From assembly GCF_001570805.1 (NCBI RefSeq), contig NZ_BCSJ01000002.1, forward strand, positions 62,001 through 126,000: a DNA stretch of 64,000 bases, given 5' to 3'. Below, piece after piece: positions 51,469 through 59,879 of the stretch; within the stretch, counting starts at the first letter, position 1; each line of letters begins with the position of its first letter. Both the position numbers and the translations under genes were made by a program. Under the pieces are notes generated by a model. It saw nothing but the letters and a program-made list of their open reading frames with translations. It searched no databases and was not told where the DNA came from. This stretch comes from Brevibacterium epidermidis NBRC 14811 (GTDB lineage Bacteria; Actinomycetota; Actinomycetes; Actinomycetales; Brevibacteriaceae).

Positions 51469-53064
51469 ATGGAACTCAGTCAGGTGGTCGCTCTGCTCAC
51501 CGCCGGCGACTACACGATCTCCCGTGAGATCATCCAACGCGGCTTCGGCGTGCTCTTCCTCATCGCCTTCGCCTCCGCGTTCAACCAGTTCCCTGCACTC
51601 CTCGGCGAGCGGGGACTCACCCCCGCCCCGCGCTTCATCGCTCTGACCTCGGCTCGGCAGGCACCGAGTCTCTTCCAGTGGAAGCGGTTCTCGTATTCGG
51701 ACCGACGGCTGCGCCTCGTCTGCGTGATCGGAATGGTCCTGGCCGCCTCGGCGATCATCGGTCTGCCTCAGGCCGGACCGGCATGGATGCCGATCCCGGT
51801 GTTCTTAGGCGTGTGGGCGCTGTACTTCTCGATCGTGTCGATCGGGCAGCGCTTCTACGGCTTCGGCTGGGAATCGCTGCTGCTCGAGGCAGGGTTCCTC
51901 ATCGGGTTCCTCGGCTCTCACGAGGTGGCCCCGACGTGGGCGATGATTCTGCTGCTGCGCTGGTTCGTCATCCGCATCGAATTCGGTGCCGGAATGATCA
52001 AGATGCGCGGGGACTCTTCCTGGCGTGACCTCACCGCCATGGACTATCACCATCAGACGCAGCCGATGCCGAACTCGCTGAGCCGCCGCGCCCACCTCAT
52101 GCCCGGCTGGTGGCACAAGGGTGAGACCCTGGGCAGCCACATCGTCCAGCTCGCCGCTCCATGGCTGCTGTTCCTGCCTCAGCCGATCGCGTCGTTCGCC
52201 GCCGTTGCCATCATCATCACCCAGCTCGCGCTCGTGGTCAGCGGCAACTATGCGTGGCTGAACTGGGCGACGATCCTGCTCGCCTGCTCCGGGATCAGCG
52301 ACACGTTCTTCAGGTGGATCGTCGGCGGCCCGTTCCCTGAATGGGGGTGGAATTCCGTCACCGGACCCTTCACCGATCCCACCGGCACCGAGGCGGTCGA
52401 CCCCGCCGCTGCCGCTGCACCGGTCGAGGCCCTGCCGCTCTGGTGGCTGATCGTCGTCCTCGTGTTCGTCGCGTGGCAGGCGTGGCTGAATGTGCCGGCT
52501 GTGCGGAACCTGTTCTCAGCTAATCAGCTGATGAACGCGAGCTTCAATCGACTCGGGCTCGGCAACGCCTATGGTGCATTCGGGTCGATGACCGAGACCC
52601 GCAACGAGATCATCATCGAAGGCTGGATCGACGACTCCGGTGCCGGCTCTGGCTCCGGCGACGACAGCACCGACTCCGACGCTGGTGACCCGGACGCCGG
52701 TTGGCGGGAGTATGCGTTCAAGGGCAAACCCGGTGACGTGCACCGGCGCGGTCCTATCATCGCGCCTTATCACCTGCGGCTCGACTGGCTCATGTGGTTC
52801 GCCGGTCTCGGCGACTACCGGCAGACCTGGTTCACCGAGCTCGTGCGCAAGATCGGCTCCGGAGACCCGCAGATCCGCCGCCTCATGGGTCCCGACCCCT
52901 TCGACGGACGAACGCCGGACCTCGTCCGCGTCCGCGTCTTCACCTTTCGCTATGCCACCCGCGCCGAGCGCCGCGCCGCGAAAGCTGCAGGAGAACCGAA
53001 GCCGTGGTGGGTGCGCTCGGACCCGCGGATCCTCATCCGTCCGATTGACCTGCGTCAGGGCTGA
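51469..53064 (+). CDS. Lipase maturation factor family protein
   Basis: A 531-residue membrane protein of the LMF1-like (DUF1222) family. Conserved parts are FGWESLLLEAGFLIGFLG, LLRWFVIRIEFGAGMIKMRG, DYHHQTQPMPN, and the C-terminal YRQTWFTELVRKIGSGDP, with the expected helices between about 20 and 360. In animals LMF1 helps lipases fold; the bacterial role is unknown. A Ser/Gly/Asp-rich insert lies near residue 390. GGAGGAGGAG in the end of the upstream gene precedes the ATG. It is the last gene of a unit with the PH-like membrane proteins. Confidence 0.8.
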   Translation: MELSQVVALLTAGDYTISREIIQRGFGVLFLIAFASAFNQFPALLGERGLTPAPRFIALTSARQAPSLFQWKRFSYSDRRLRLVCVIGMVLAASAIIGLPQAGPAWMPIPVFLGVWALYFSIVSIGQRFYGFGWESLLLEAGFLIGFLGSHEVAPTWAMILLLRWFVIRIEFGAGMIKMRGDSSWRDLTAMDYHHQTQPMPNSLSRRAHLMPGWWHKGETLGSHIVQLAAPWLLFLPQPIASFAAVAIIITQLALVVSGNYAWLNWATILLACSGISDTFFRWIVGGPFPEWGWNSVTGPFTDPTGTEAVDPAAAAAPVEALPLWWLIVVLVFVAWQAWLNVPAVRNLFSANQLMNASFNRLGLGNAYGAFGSMTETRNEIIIEGWIDDSGAGSGSGDDSTDSDAGDPDAGWREYAFKGKPGDVHRRGPIIAPYHLRLDWLMWFAGLGDYRQTWFTELVRKIGSGDPQIRRLMGPDPFDGRTPDLVRVRVFTFRYATRAERRAAKAAGEPKPWWVRSDPRILIRPIDLRQG

Positions 53065-53093
53065 GCGGCAGTGCACGGCCGCCTCGGCGAGGG

Positions 53094-54347
53094 TCACTCC
53101 ACCCCGAGAGCCAACAGAACGATGAGGACGACGTTGAGTGCGATGATGAGCGCCGAGGCGGCCGCCGCGATGATCGTGATCCATCGCGCGTTCGCGAATT
53201 CGCCCATCACCCGGCGACTGTTCGTGAGCCTGACCAGGGGAATCATCGCGAACGGGATGCCGAGGCTGAGCACGACCTGGCTGAGCACGAGCGCCCAGGT
53301 GGGGTCGACTCCGATGGCGAGGACGACGAGTGCCGGGATCATCGTGAACGCGCGCTGCCACACGATCGGAAAGTTCACGCGCAGCAGGCCCTGCATGATC
53401 GACGCACCCGCATAGGATCCGACGGCGCTCGAAGCCAGCCCCGAGGCGAGGAGTCCGGTGCCGAAGAAGAGGCCGACGACCTCGCCGAGGTTGGCCGTGA
53501 CGACCGCGTGCGCACCTTCGATGGTGTCGGTGCCGGTCTGGCCGCGCAGTGCCGCGGCAGCCAGCAGCAGCATCGCGATATTCACGGAACCGGCGACGAC
53601 GAGGGAGAGGACGACGTCCCAGCGGCTGGCGCGCAGCAGCTGCCCAGTCGTAGCGGTCGCATTGTCGCGATGCCGGTCCACCGACAGCGCTGAGTGGAGG
53701 TAGATCGCATGGGGCATGACGGTGGCGCCGAGCATGCTCGCGGCCAGGACCACGGAGTTCGTGCCCTCGAGCCGAGGCACGATTCCACCTGCGGCTTGCC
53801 CCCAATTCACATCCCCGACGAACAGGCCTGCTAGAAAGCCGATGGCGATGATGACCAGGAATCCGATGATGACGAACTCGAAGGGACGCTGACCGCGGGT
53901 GGATTGGATCGAGAGCAGGAACAGCGACACCACGCCGACGATGACGCCCCCGAGCAGGAGCGGTAAGTCGAAGAGGATCTTCAGGGCGATCGCACCGCCG
54001 ATGACTTCGGCGAGGTCGGTGGCGATGGCGACGACCTCGGCCTGCCCCCAGTACGCGAGTCGGCTTCTCTTGCGGAGGCGATCACCGAGGAGGCTCGGCA
54101 GCGACTGCCCGGAGACGAGTCCGAGCTTCGAGGACAGGTACTGGACGAGAACGGCGATGAGGTTCGCAGCCACGAGCACCCAGACGAGGAGATATCCGTA
54201 CTCCGCACCCGCGGTGAGATTGGCCGCGACGTTGCCCGGATCGACATACGCGATGGCCGCGACGAAGGCCGGGCCGAGGAGCACTGCCGTGGAGATCTTC
54301 TTCCGCCCACGTTCGTGGGTGCGCACCGATGAGGAATCGACGTTCAT
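53094..54347 (-). CDS. mntH: NRAMP-family manganese transporter
   Basis: A 417-residue membrane protein with about 11 helices. The metal-site motif DPGN is in AIAYVDPGNVAANL, and MPHAIYLHSAL holds the second motif (MPH), both hallmarks of Mn2+/H+ symporters. TACCTT ends exactly 6 nt before the ATG at 54347, fitting a leaderless start. A longer start at 54362 with AGGA upstream is the alternative. A 22-bp near-perfect palindrome covers this -10 box, so a MntR-type repressor can block transcription. The gene is divergent from a TetR gene. Confidence 0.9.
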   Translation of the reverse strand: MNVDSSSVRTHERGRKKISTAVLLGPAFVAAIAYVDPGNVAANLTAGAEYGYLLVWVLVAANLIAVLVQYLSSKLGLVSGQSLPSLLGDRLRKRSRLAYWGQAEVVAIATDLAEVIGGAIALKILFDLPLLLGGVIVGVVSLFLLSIQSTRGQRPFEFVIIGFLVIIAIGFLAGLFVGDVNWGQAAGGIVPRLEGTNSVVLAASMLGATVMPHAIYLHSALSVDRHRDNATATTGQLLRASRWDVVLSLVVAGSVNIAMLLLAAAALRGQTGTDTIEGAHAVVTANLGEVVGLFFGTGLLASGLASSAVGSYAGASIMQGLLRVNFPIVWQRAFTMIPALVVLAIGVDPTWALVLSQVVLSLGIPFAMIPLVRLTNSRRVMGEFANARWITIIAAAASALIIALNVVLIVLLALGVE

Positions 54348-54369
54348 AAAGTTAAGGTACATTAACTTT
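54348..54369. promoter_or_regulatory. Palindromic operator at the mntH start (probable MntR box)
   Basis: A 22-bp inverted repeat with arms AAAGTTAA and TTAACTTT around GGTACA; only one base pair breaks the symmetry. It covers the -10 box and start region of mntH. The MntR-type regulator at 45265-45927 is the natural candidate. Confidence 0.75.
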
Positions 54370-54432
54370 CCTGTTGCGGGCAACACGACACCGGGTCTGG
54401 AAAGTGAACACGGAAGGGCTTAGGGTTCGAGC

Positions 54433-55086
54433 ATGGTCAGTGAACACGTTCAATCGAGGTCGGGAAAGCGCCAGAAGACCGAGGATCGGATCATCGGTGC
54501 CGCCGCCGAACTGTTCCTCAAGCATGGCTTCAAGGCCACGACCATCCGGGCGATCGCCAAGGCCGCCGAGGTGTCAGTGGGTCGAGTGATGTCGGTCGGC
54601 GACAAGGACGTCATCCTCGTCCGCTGCTTCGACAGGTGGATCGGCCAGCTGCAGAACGGGACGTACACACCACCAACGCGACGAGCGAGCCTGTCCCGTC
54701 GGGGAACGGACACCGGCGCGACAACGGGGCCGCCCCGACCATCCTCGGCGGTGCAGCGTCACCTGCTCGAACTCTTCCTGCCCTTCCTCGAATTCTTCGC
54801 CGAACACGAGGACCTGTCCCGCGACTATGCGGCGGCGATGATGCGAGTCAAGGGCGAGCCGGAGGTGTTCAACGCTCTCGCCGTGGACCTGCAGAGCCGC
54901 CTGAGCGAGTCACTGGTCTCGATCGGGATCAATGAGGACCACGCGCGGGCCAGTGCCGCGGCACTCTACGACTCCTACCTGGGCATCCTGTTCCGGTGGG
55001 CGGCGACGACGATGAGTCTTGACGACGCAGTCGAGGCGATGCTCGCGAGCATCGTCTTCCACACGCGGGTGAGGAGCTCGCTGTGA
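54433..55086 (+). CDS. TetR-family transcriptional regulator
   Basis: A 217-residue regulator with an N-terminal TetR HTH (DRIIGAAAELFLKHGFKATT, then IRAIAKAAEVSVGRVM). The usual Tyr-Tyr at the end of the HTH (YYHF) is replaced by SVGDKDV, a common variation. The C-terminal domain (about 95-215) would bind an unknown ligand. TAGGGT ends 6 nt before the ATG, so the mRNA is probably leaderless. The stop codon overlaps the GTG of the DoxX-like gene, so the two are coupled, and the regulator probably controls this small operon. Confidence 0.8.
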   Translation: MVSEHVQSRSGKRQKTEDRIIGAAAELFLKHGFKATTIRAIAKAAEVSVGRVMSVGDKDVILVRCFDRWIGQLQNGTYTPPTRRASLSRRGTDTGATTGPPRPSSAVQRHLLELFLPFLEFFAEHEDLSRDYAAAMMRVKGEPEVFNALAVDLQSRLSESLVSIGINEDHARASAAALYDSYLGILFRWAATTMSLDDAVEAMLASIVFHTRVRSSL

Positions 55087-55439
55087 CGCTCCTGCCCGAA
55101 CCGGTCTGGCCGGTCGTCGTCCTCGCGGTCATCGTCTTCGGTGACGGCCTGCTCACCTTCCGTCCCCCGCGGGCGATCGCCGCCTGCCTCGACGGCGTCG
55201 GCTTCCCGCGGGAGTGGTGGTGGGTACTCGCCGTCGTGAAGTTCCTCGCCGCGGCAGGACTGGTGACGGGGATCTGGATTCCCGGGCTCGGCGCGGCGGC
55301 CGCGGCGGGCCTCGTCGTCTACTTCCTCTGCGCCGCTGCCGCTCACCTGCGAGCGAGGTATGTCGGTCGGGATTTCTGGCTCAATTGTCTGGGAATGCTC
55401 GTCGTCTGCATCGCGGTGCTCGTGTTCTGCTTCCTCTGA
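55083..55439 (+). CDS. DoxX-like membrane protein
   Basis: A 118-residue membrane protein with four predicted helices. The pattern FPREWWWVLAVVKFLAAAG, LVTGIWIPGLG and a long third helix match the DoxX/DUF4386-like family of small quinone- or redox-linked membrane proteins. The GTG start overlaps the stop codon of the TetR gene (GTGA), so it is translated by coupling. The role is unknown; control by the upstream TetR regulator is likely. Confidence 0.7.
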   Translation: MTLLPEPVWPVVVLAVIVFGDGLLTFRPPRAIAACLDGVGFPREWWWVLAVVKFLAAAGLVTGIWIPGLGAAAAAGLVVYFLCAAAAHLRARYVGRDFWLNCLGMLVVCIAVLVFCFL

Positions 55440-55609
55440 ATATCCCATGTCTCAGTCCGGAGAATTCTTCTCCCACATCCCGCACCTCGATCCGGTTTTG
55501 GCCTAGAGTCGAAGTACGGCACCGGCGCCTCCTTCGGCGCTGAGCCGTCCGGCAGAATTGCTGATCTGCTCGGTGATGGTGCCGAGCCACCCGGCAGAGG
55601 AGTGTGGAC

Positions 55610-56425
55610 ATGCCCGAATATGCCGACAGCAGTCGCACGCGCGACGAGACTCCCCATGAACGCCACGAGCGATGGGCCTGGATCCATGAGACGGCGGCGA
55701 TGACCGGGTGGGATTTCTCCCCACTGGCCGGCCGCCTCGTCGCCGATGATCCGCCGTGGGACTTCAATCAGATCTGCCTCGATGCGATGGCCGAGTCGAG
55801 CAGATGCCTCGACATGGGCACGGGAGGCGGCGAGCGCCTCAGCGAACTCATCGATCGGCTCGACGAGGCCAGGCCTCCCGGCGAACCGTCGCCGACGATC
55901 TCCGCGGCCGAAGGGTGGGAGCCCAATGTTCCCCTGGCCGCCTCGACGCTGCAGGACTATGGCGTCGAGGTCACCCGGTACGACAGTGATCATCATCCGG
56001 AGATGCCATGGGGCGACGGTGAGTTCGACCTCGTGATGAATCGACACGAAAGCTATGACCTCGCCGAAGTGGCCCGTGTCCTCTCCCCGGGCGGGCTGTT
56101 CCTCACCCAGCAGGTCGACGGCACAGAGGCGCAGGAGTTCCGCGACCTCTTCGGCGGCGGGATGGGCGATCTGCACCAGCAGCTCGAGCCGTGCGTCAGC
56201 GACGCCGAGAGTCAGGGTCTGTCGATCGAGGCGGCTCGCAAATGGCAGGGCACGATGCGCTTCACCGACGTCGAGGCGGTCATCGAGTACCTCGCCTATA
56301 TTCCGTGGGACGTTCCCGGGTTCGCCGTCAGGTCCAACCTCGATGTCCTCAGACGCCTGGCCGAATCGAGTGAGCCGATCACCGTCACCCAGAAGAGATT
56401 CCTCATCGTCGCCCACAAGCCCTGA
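55610..56425 (+). CDS. SAM-dependent class I methyltransferase
   Basis: A 271-residue methyltransferase. The SAM-binding motif I is CLDMGTGGGERLSEL (about 65-79), and FDLVMNRHESYDLAEVARVL followed by SPGGLFLTQQ matches motifs IV and V of the Methyltransf_11/25 fold. The substrate is unknown; no neighbour suggests one. GAGGAG lies 7 bases before the ATG at 55610; a GTG two codons earlier is less well placed. The gene stands alone. Confidence 0.8.
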   Translation: MPEYADSSRTRDETPHERHERWAWIHETAAMTGWDFSPLAGRLVADDPPWDFNQICLDAMAESSRCLDMGTGGGERLSELIDRLDEARPPGEPSPTISAAEGWEPNVPLAASTLQDYGVEVTRYDSDHHPEMPWGDGEFDLVMNRHESYDLAEVARVLSPGGLFLTQQVDGTEAQEFRDLFGGGMGDLHQQLEPCVSDAESQGLSIEAARKWQGTMRFTDVEAVIEYLAYIPWDVPGFAVRSNLDVLRRLAESSEPITVTQKRFLIVAHKP

Positions 56426-56513
56426 CTCGCGCTGCCTGCAGGGTGGTTTTCCCGACCCCACTCTTGGGATAGCAGGGTGGGGCGCCGCCTTTCTGCGTCG
56501 ATAGCGTCGAAGC

Positions 56514-57026
56514 ATGACTTCGACGGACTTCTCGTACCCCCAGCCCACCGACGATGAGCTCGCGGCACAGCAGCCCCGAGTCCCCGCCCCTCCCGTCCAT
56601 CCCGTCTATGCCTCGCCGCGGCCCGACGATCTGGCTGATGCGCACAACGGCGTCAACACTCGAATGGATGGCGCCGCCTCGGTGAAGTCGCCGACGCTGG
56701 GCAAGGTGGCCGTGGCGCTCTCGATCGTCGCCATGGCCCTGAGCCTGGCCGCCTCGGTGATCCTGGGCGTGACCGTCGGGCCGTCCGAGGCCGCGTCCGG
56801 CTACTACTTCACGGACACACCGGATTGGTATCAGACCCTGGCGACCGTTCTCGTCGGAGTCCAGGGCCTGTGCACCTGCTTAGGTCTCACAGGCATCATC
56901 CTCGGCATCACGGCCGCGGTCACCGGGCGGGGCCGAACACCCGGCATCATCGCCATCGCGATTGCAGCGATCGCCCCGTTCGTCTCATTCGGCACATTCG
57001 TCGCCCTCGCCTTCATCGCCGCCTGA
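56514..57026 (+). CDS. Small membrane protein (DUF4190-like)
   Basis: A 170-residue protein with a Pro-rich hydrophilic N-terminus (about 1-60) and three or four membrane helices (VAVALSIVAMALSLAASVIL; GLTGIILGITAAVTGRG; ALAFIAA). This layout fits DUF4190-type proteins of unknown function. TAGCGT ends exactly 6 nt before the ATG, so a leaderless mRNA is likely. A large imperfect hairpin follows the gene at 57039-57110. Confidence 0.6.
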   Translation: MTSTDFSYPQPTDDELAAQQPRVPAPPVHPVYASPRPDDLADAHNGVNTRMDGAASVKSPTLGKVAVALSIVAMALSLAASVILGVTVGPSEAASGYYFTDTPDWYQTLATVLVGVQGLCTCLGLTGIILGITAAVTGRGRTPGIIAIAIAAIAPFVSFGTFVALAFIAA

Positions 57027-57038
57027 TCTCCCGGCTCC

Positions 57039-57110
57039 GCCGCAAAACGGGCTGAGCGTCGACGCACGGGTGTGCGCGTGCGTTTCTCGACGCCCATCCC
57101 GTTTTTCGGC
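57039..57110. terminator. Long four-part hairpin after the DUF4190-like gene
   Basis: Four nested stems: GCCG/CGGC, AAAACGGG/CCCGTTTT, GCGTCG/CGACGC and GCACG/CGTGC, with small internal loops, spanning 72 bases. It begins 13 bases past the stop codon. A two-way terminator is likely, but the size and layering are unusual. Confidence 0.55.
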
Positions 57111-57190
57111 GATCTGTCCGACTTCTTCTACGGTGCCAGACGATCCGGGTCAACGATATTCCGGAGCCGATCGCGGAATAGAATGAGGGG

Positions 57191-58372
57191 ATGACGACCT
57201 TGCCGCTGACCCCCGCCTCGGTGGATCATGGGCGCCTGCACTGCGGGTATTTCGAGCGCGGGGAATGCCGTTCCTGCGCGCTCATCGAGACGCCTTATGG
57301 GCAGCAGATCACGGACAAGGAGTCCTGGTGCCGGGAGACCCTCGCCGAGGCAGCGCCCCGTATCTGGCTGCCGACCTTCGCCGGCGGGGCACGGGATTTC
57401 AGAAATCGGGCGAAGCTCGCCGTCGGCGGGTCGGCCAGGCACGTCACCTTGGGCATCCTCGATCAGGAGTTCCACGGGGTCGATCTGCGTGATTGTGGAA
57501 TTCAGGCCCCGGCGATCCGTGCGGTGATTCCGGTGCTTGCGGACTTCCTCGATGGCACCGGGCTCGAGCCCTATGATGTCTCTGCTCGCCGTGGGGAGCT
57601 GAAGTTCGTCCATGTCACGGCGGCGCCGTCGGGTGAGCTGATGATCCGGTTCGTCGTCCGCACTCAGCACGGTCTCGATGTGCTGCGGTCGCGGAAGGAA
57701 TCATTCTTTGAACTCGTCCCCGATGCGTCCGTGGTGTCGGTGAATCTGCTGCCCGAGCACAAGGCCGTGCTCGAAGGCAGCCGCGAGGAAATGCTCCGCG
57801 GGGAATCGCTGCGGATGAACCTTGATCGGGTCGATCTGCATCTGCGGCCGCAGAGTTTCTTCCAGACCAATACCGCTGTCGCCGTCGGTCTCTACAACCA
57901 AGTGTCCGAGTGGGTGGATGCGGTGGAAGCGTCGAACCTGTGGGATCTCTACTGCGGTGTCGGCGGGTTCGCGCTCTACTGTGCGGGCCCGTCCCGTCGG
58001 GGCACCGGAGTAGAGGTCAGTGAGCAGGCGATCGAGTCCGCGAAGGTCAGCGCGGCCGAGCTCGGCATCGACGCTCGCTTCCTCGCCGGCGATGCCACGG
58101 AGTTCGCTGAGGAGAACTTGGCGGCATCAACCGGCGTCGAACGACCGGACTGCGTGATCGTCAACCCGCCTCGGCGAGGGATCGGTGCACGTCTGTCGGC
58201 GGCCCTGGAGAATTCCGGCGTCGAGCACATCGTCTATTCGAGCTGCAATCCCGTCTCTCTGGCGAAGGATCTCGCGCGGATGCCCGCATATGAAGTGGCT
58301 CAGGCACGGATCTTCGACATGTTCCCGCACACGAAGCATCTCGAGGTCGCGGTCCTGCTCCAGAGGCGGTGA
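57191..58372 (+). CDS. rlmC: 23S rRNA (uracil-C5)-methyltransferase, RlmC/TrmA family
   Basis: A 393-residue RNA methyltransferase. The N-terminal cysteines (LHCGYFERGECRSCALIE and later a Cys in SWCRE) fit the 4Fe-4S site of the RumA/RumB group. The C-terminal SAM domain has LWDLYCGVGGFALYC, VNPPRRGIG, and SSCNPVSLAKDL with the catalytic Cys. The N-terminal pattern is closest to RlmC (uridine 747 of 23S rRNA). TAGAAT ends 6 nt before the ATG; GAGGGG between them may also act as a weak site. It converges with trpS. Confidence 0.85.
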   Translation: MTTLPLTPASVDHGRLHCGYFERGECRSCALIETPYGQQITDKESWCRETLAEAAPRIWLPTFAGGARDFRNRAKLAVGGSARHVTLGILDQEFHGVDLRDCGIQAPAIRAVIPVLADFLDGTGLEPYDVSARRGELKFVHVTAAPSGELMIRFVVRTQHGLDVLRSRKESFFELVPDASVVSVNLLPEHKAVLEGSREEMLRGESLRMNLDRVDLHLRPQSFFQTNTAVAVGLYNQVSEWVDAVEASNLWDLYCGVGGFALYCAGPSRRGTGVEVSEQAIESAKVSAAELGIDARFLAGDATEFAEENLAASTGVERPDCVIVNPPRRGIGARLSAALENSGVEHIVYSSCNPVSLAKDLARMPAYEVAQARIFDMFPHTKHLEVAVLLQRR

Positions 58373-58390
58373 GCGCACGCCTGACTCAAT

Positions 58391-59431
58391 TCAATAGGCC
58401 ATGCCCATCCCTGCGCGAACCTCCTCCAGCGTCGCATCTGCGACGGCATTTGCCCGCTCGTTTCCATCCGCGAGTATTTGATCAATAGCCGCCGGATCCG
58501 CCTCGAGCTCTAGTCGCCGCGCACGATGGTCGGAAAGGTATTCATTCACCGCTTCCGTGGTCAGGGCTTTGAGCGCGCCCGCACCTTTTTCGCCTATCTC
58601 CGCAGCTATGTCTTCCGGCTCGGCGCCAGTGCAGACCGCTACGGTCGCCAAGAGCGCCGAAATGCCCGGCCGCCCCTCAGGGTCGTAGGTGATCTGTCGC
58701 TGAGAGTCTGTCTGTGTACTGCGAATGACGGCGGTAGTCTCATCAGCGTTCATTCCCAACGAGATGGCGTTTCCATAGCTCTTCGACATCTTTCGTCCGT
58801 CGAGTCCAGGAAGTTCGGGAGTCTGCGTCAGCATTGCTTCTGGTTCGCGAAAGACTGGGCCATATCGTTCGTTGAATCTGCGCGCGATGGTCCGGGTGAT
58901 CTCGACGTGCGGAAGGTTGTCTTTCCCCACCGGCACCAGATTGCCCTTGCAGAAGAGGATGTCCGCAGCTTGGTGAACAGGGTAGGTCAACAGCAATCCG
59001 CTCAGTGGGCGGTCCGTGGCGGCAAGCTCTGACTTCACAGTTGGGTTGCGCCGCAGCTCACTGTCCGAGACCAAGCTGAGGAATGGCAGAAGGAGCTGGT
59101 TGAGGGCAGGTACGGCCGAGTGGGTGAAGATGGTTGTCCGAGTGGGGTCGATACCGGCCGAAACGTAGTCCATGATCGCCTCACGGACGTTGTTCTTCAC
59201 ATTCGCCGAGGTGTCTCTGTCTGTGATGACCTGGTAGTCGGCGAGGACGATGAAAGTCTCGACTCCACGATTCTGCAGGCTGACTCGTTCGAGGATCGAG
59301 CCGAAGAGATGTCCGAGATGAAGTGGGCCTGTCGGACGCTCGCCCGTGAGCATTCTGTACTTGCCCGGTTGCGATTCGACCTCGCTGCGGAGCTGCGGCA
59401 TCCGTTTAAGTGTGGCGGAATAGGAATCCAT
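58391..59431 (-). CDS. trpS: Tryptophanyl-tRNA synthetase
   Basis: A 346-residue class I synthetase that charges tRNA-Trp. The HIGH-type motif is PTGPLHLGHLFGS (about 35-47), and KMSKS is in GRKMSKSYGNAI. GGLY-like and YPVHQAADIL segments are normal for the family. GGGAG lies before the ATG at 59431. The gene is preceded by a 17-residue leader peptide with three consecutive Trp codons and by competing RNA hairpins. This strongly suggests control by tRNA-Trp charging and marks it as possibly a second, inducible TrpRS. The upstream region holds no T-box that I can recognise. Confidence 0.93.
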   Translation of the reverse strand: MDSYSATLKRMPQLRSEVESQPGKYRMLTGERPTGPLHLGHLFGSILERVSLQNRGVETFIVLADYQVITDRDTSANVKNNVREAIMDYVSAGIDPTRTTIFTHSAVPALNQLLLPFLSLVSDSELRRNPTVKSELAATDRPLSGLLLTYPVHQAADILFCKGNLVPVGKDNLPHVEITRTIARRFNERYGPVFREPEAMLTQTPELPGLDGRKMSKSYGNAISLGMNADETTAVIRSTQTDSQRQITYDPEGRPGISALLATVAVCTGAEPEDIAAEIGEKGAGALKALTTEAVNEYLSDHRARRLELEADPAAIDQILADGNERANAVADATLEEVRAGMGMAY

Positions 59432-59502
59432 ATGTGATCTCCCGATTGTGCGGTGATGCGGTCAGAGTTGCACGGGTCGCACGGAGAAGATCCACAGATA
59501 TT

Positions 59503-59523
59503 GCGGGCTGCCATGCAGCCCGC
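59503..59523 (-). terminator. Attenuator hairpin in the trpS leader RNA
   Basis: GCGGGCTGC pairs perfectly with GCAGCCCGC around a 3-base loop. It lies just after the leader peptide stop codon and about 70 bases before trpS. It can be displaced by pairing of its first arm with AGCAGCC at the end of the leader ORF. No U-run follows, so transcription stop is not certain. Confidence 0.6.
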
Positions 59524-59532
59524 GGGTATGCG

Positions 59533-59586
59533 TCAGTCGGCTGCTGTGAGGAGCAGCCACCACCAGTTGAGTCCGGAATTGCGCAT
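59533..59586 (-). CDS. Tryptophan-rich leader peptide upstream of trpS
   Basis: A 17-residue ORF, MRNSGLNWWWLLLTAAD, with TGG-TGG-TGG in the middle. AAGGTGAAGGC precedes the ATG. Its codons overlap a hairpin made of GGCTGCT (59552-59558) and AGCAGCC (59539-59545). The second arm can instead pair with the arm GGGCTGC of the next hairpin. This is the classical layout of a ribosome-controlled attenuator: lack of charged tRNA-Trp stalls the ribosome on the Trp codons and favours the alternative pairing. Confidence 0.75.
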   Translation of the reverse strand: MRNSGLNWWWLLLTAAD

Positions 59587-59879
59587 GCCTTCACCTTACC
59601 GCTTGAACAGGGCTCCTGGAACATTGGTGGTCGGCTCGATGGCCCGAAGACATCCCACTCCATCGCTTCCCGCCAAGCGCTATGCTGGAATCGATGACCG
59701 GACAGGCATATAGCCGCTCACGGATCGGTAACCCGGTCGACGGTTGAGCCGCAGAGGTCACGAGCGTTCTGCTCGCGGTCCTCCTCATGATGAAGTCATT
59801 TCTCAATTCTCAGTTCACCATGCCCGAAAACATCTCGGGCTATCAGCGAACCACCCTCCATCCGAAAAGGGACTTCATC
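59587..59879. other. Intergenic region between the trpS leader and a VOC gene
   Basis: About 290 bases that must hold the divergent promoters of trpS and the VOC protein. I cannot name convincing -10/-35 pairs. No other gene or hairpin stands out. Confidence 0.4.

Noticed and set aside
59432..59586. T-box riboswitch before trpS
   Set aside because: I found no T-box sequence or specifier-loop layout; the Trp-rich leader peptide explains the region.
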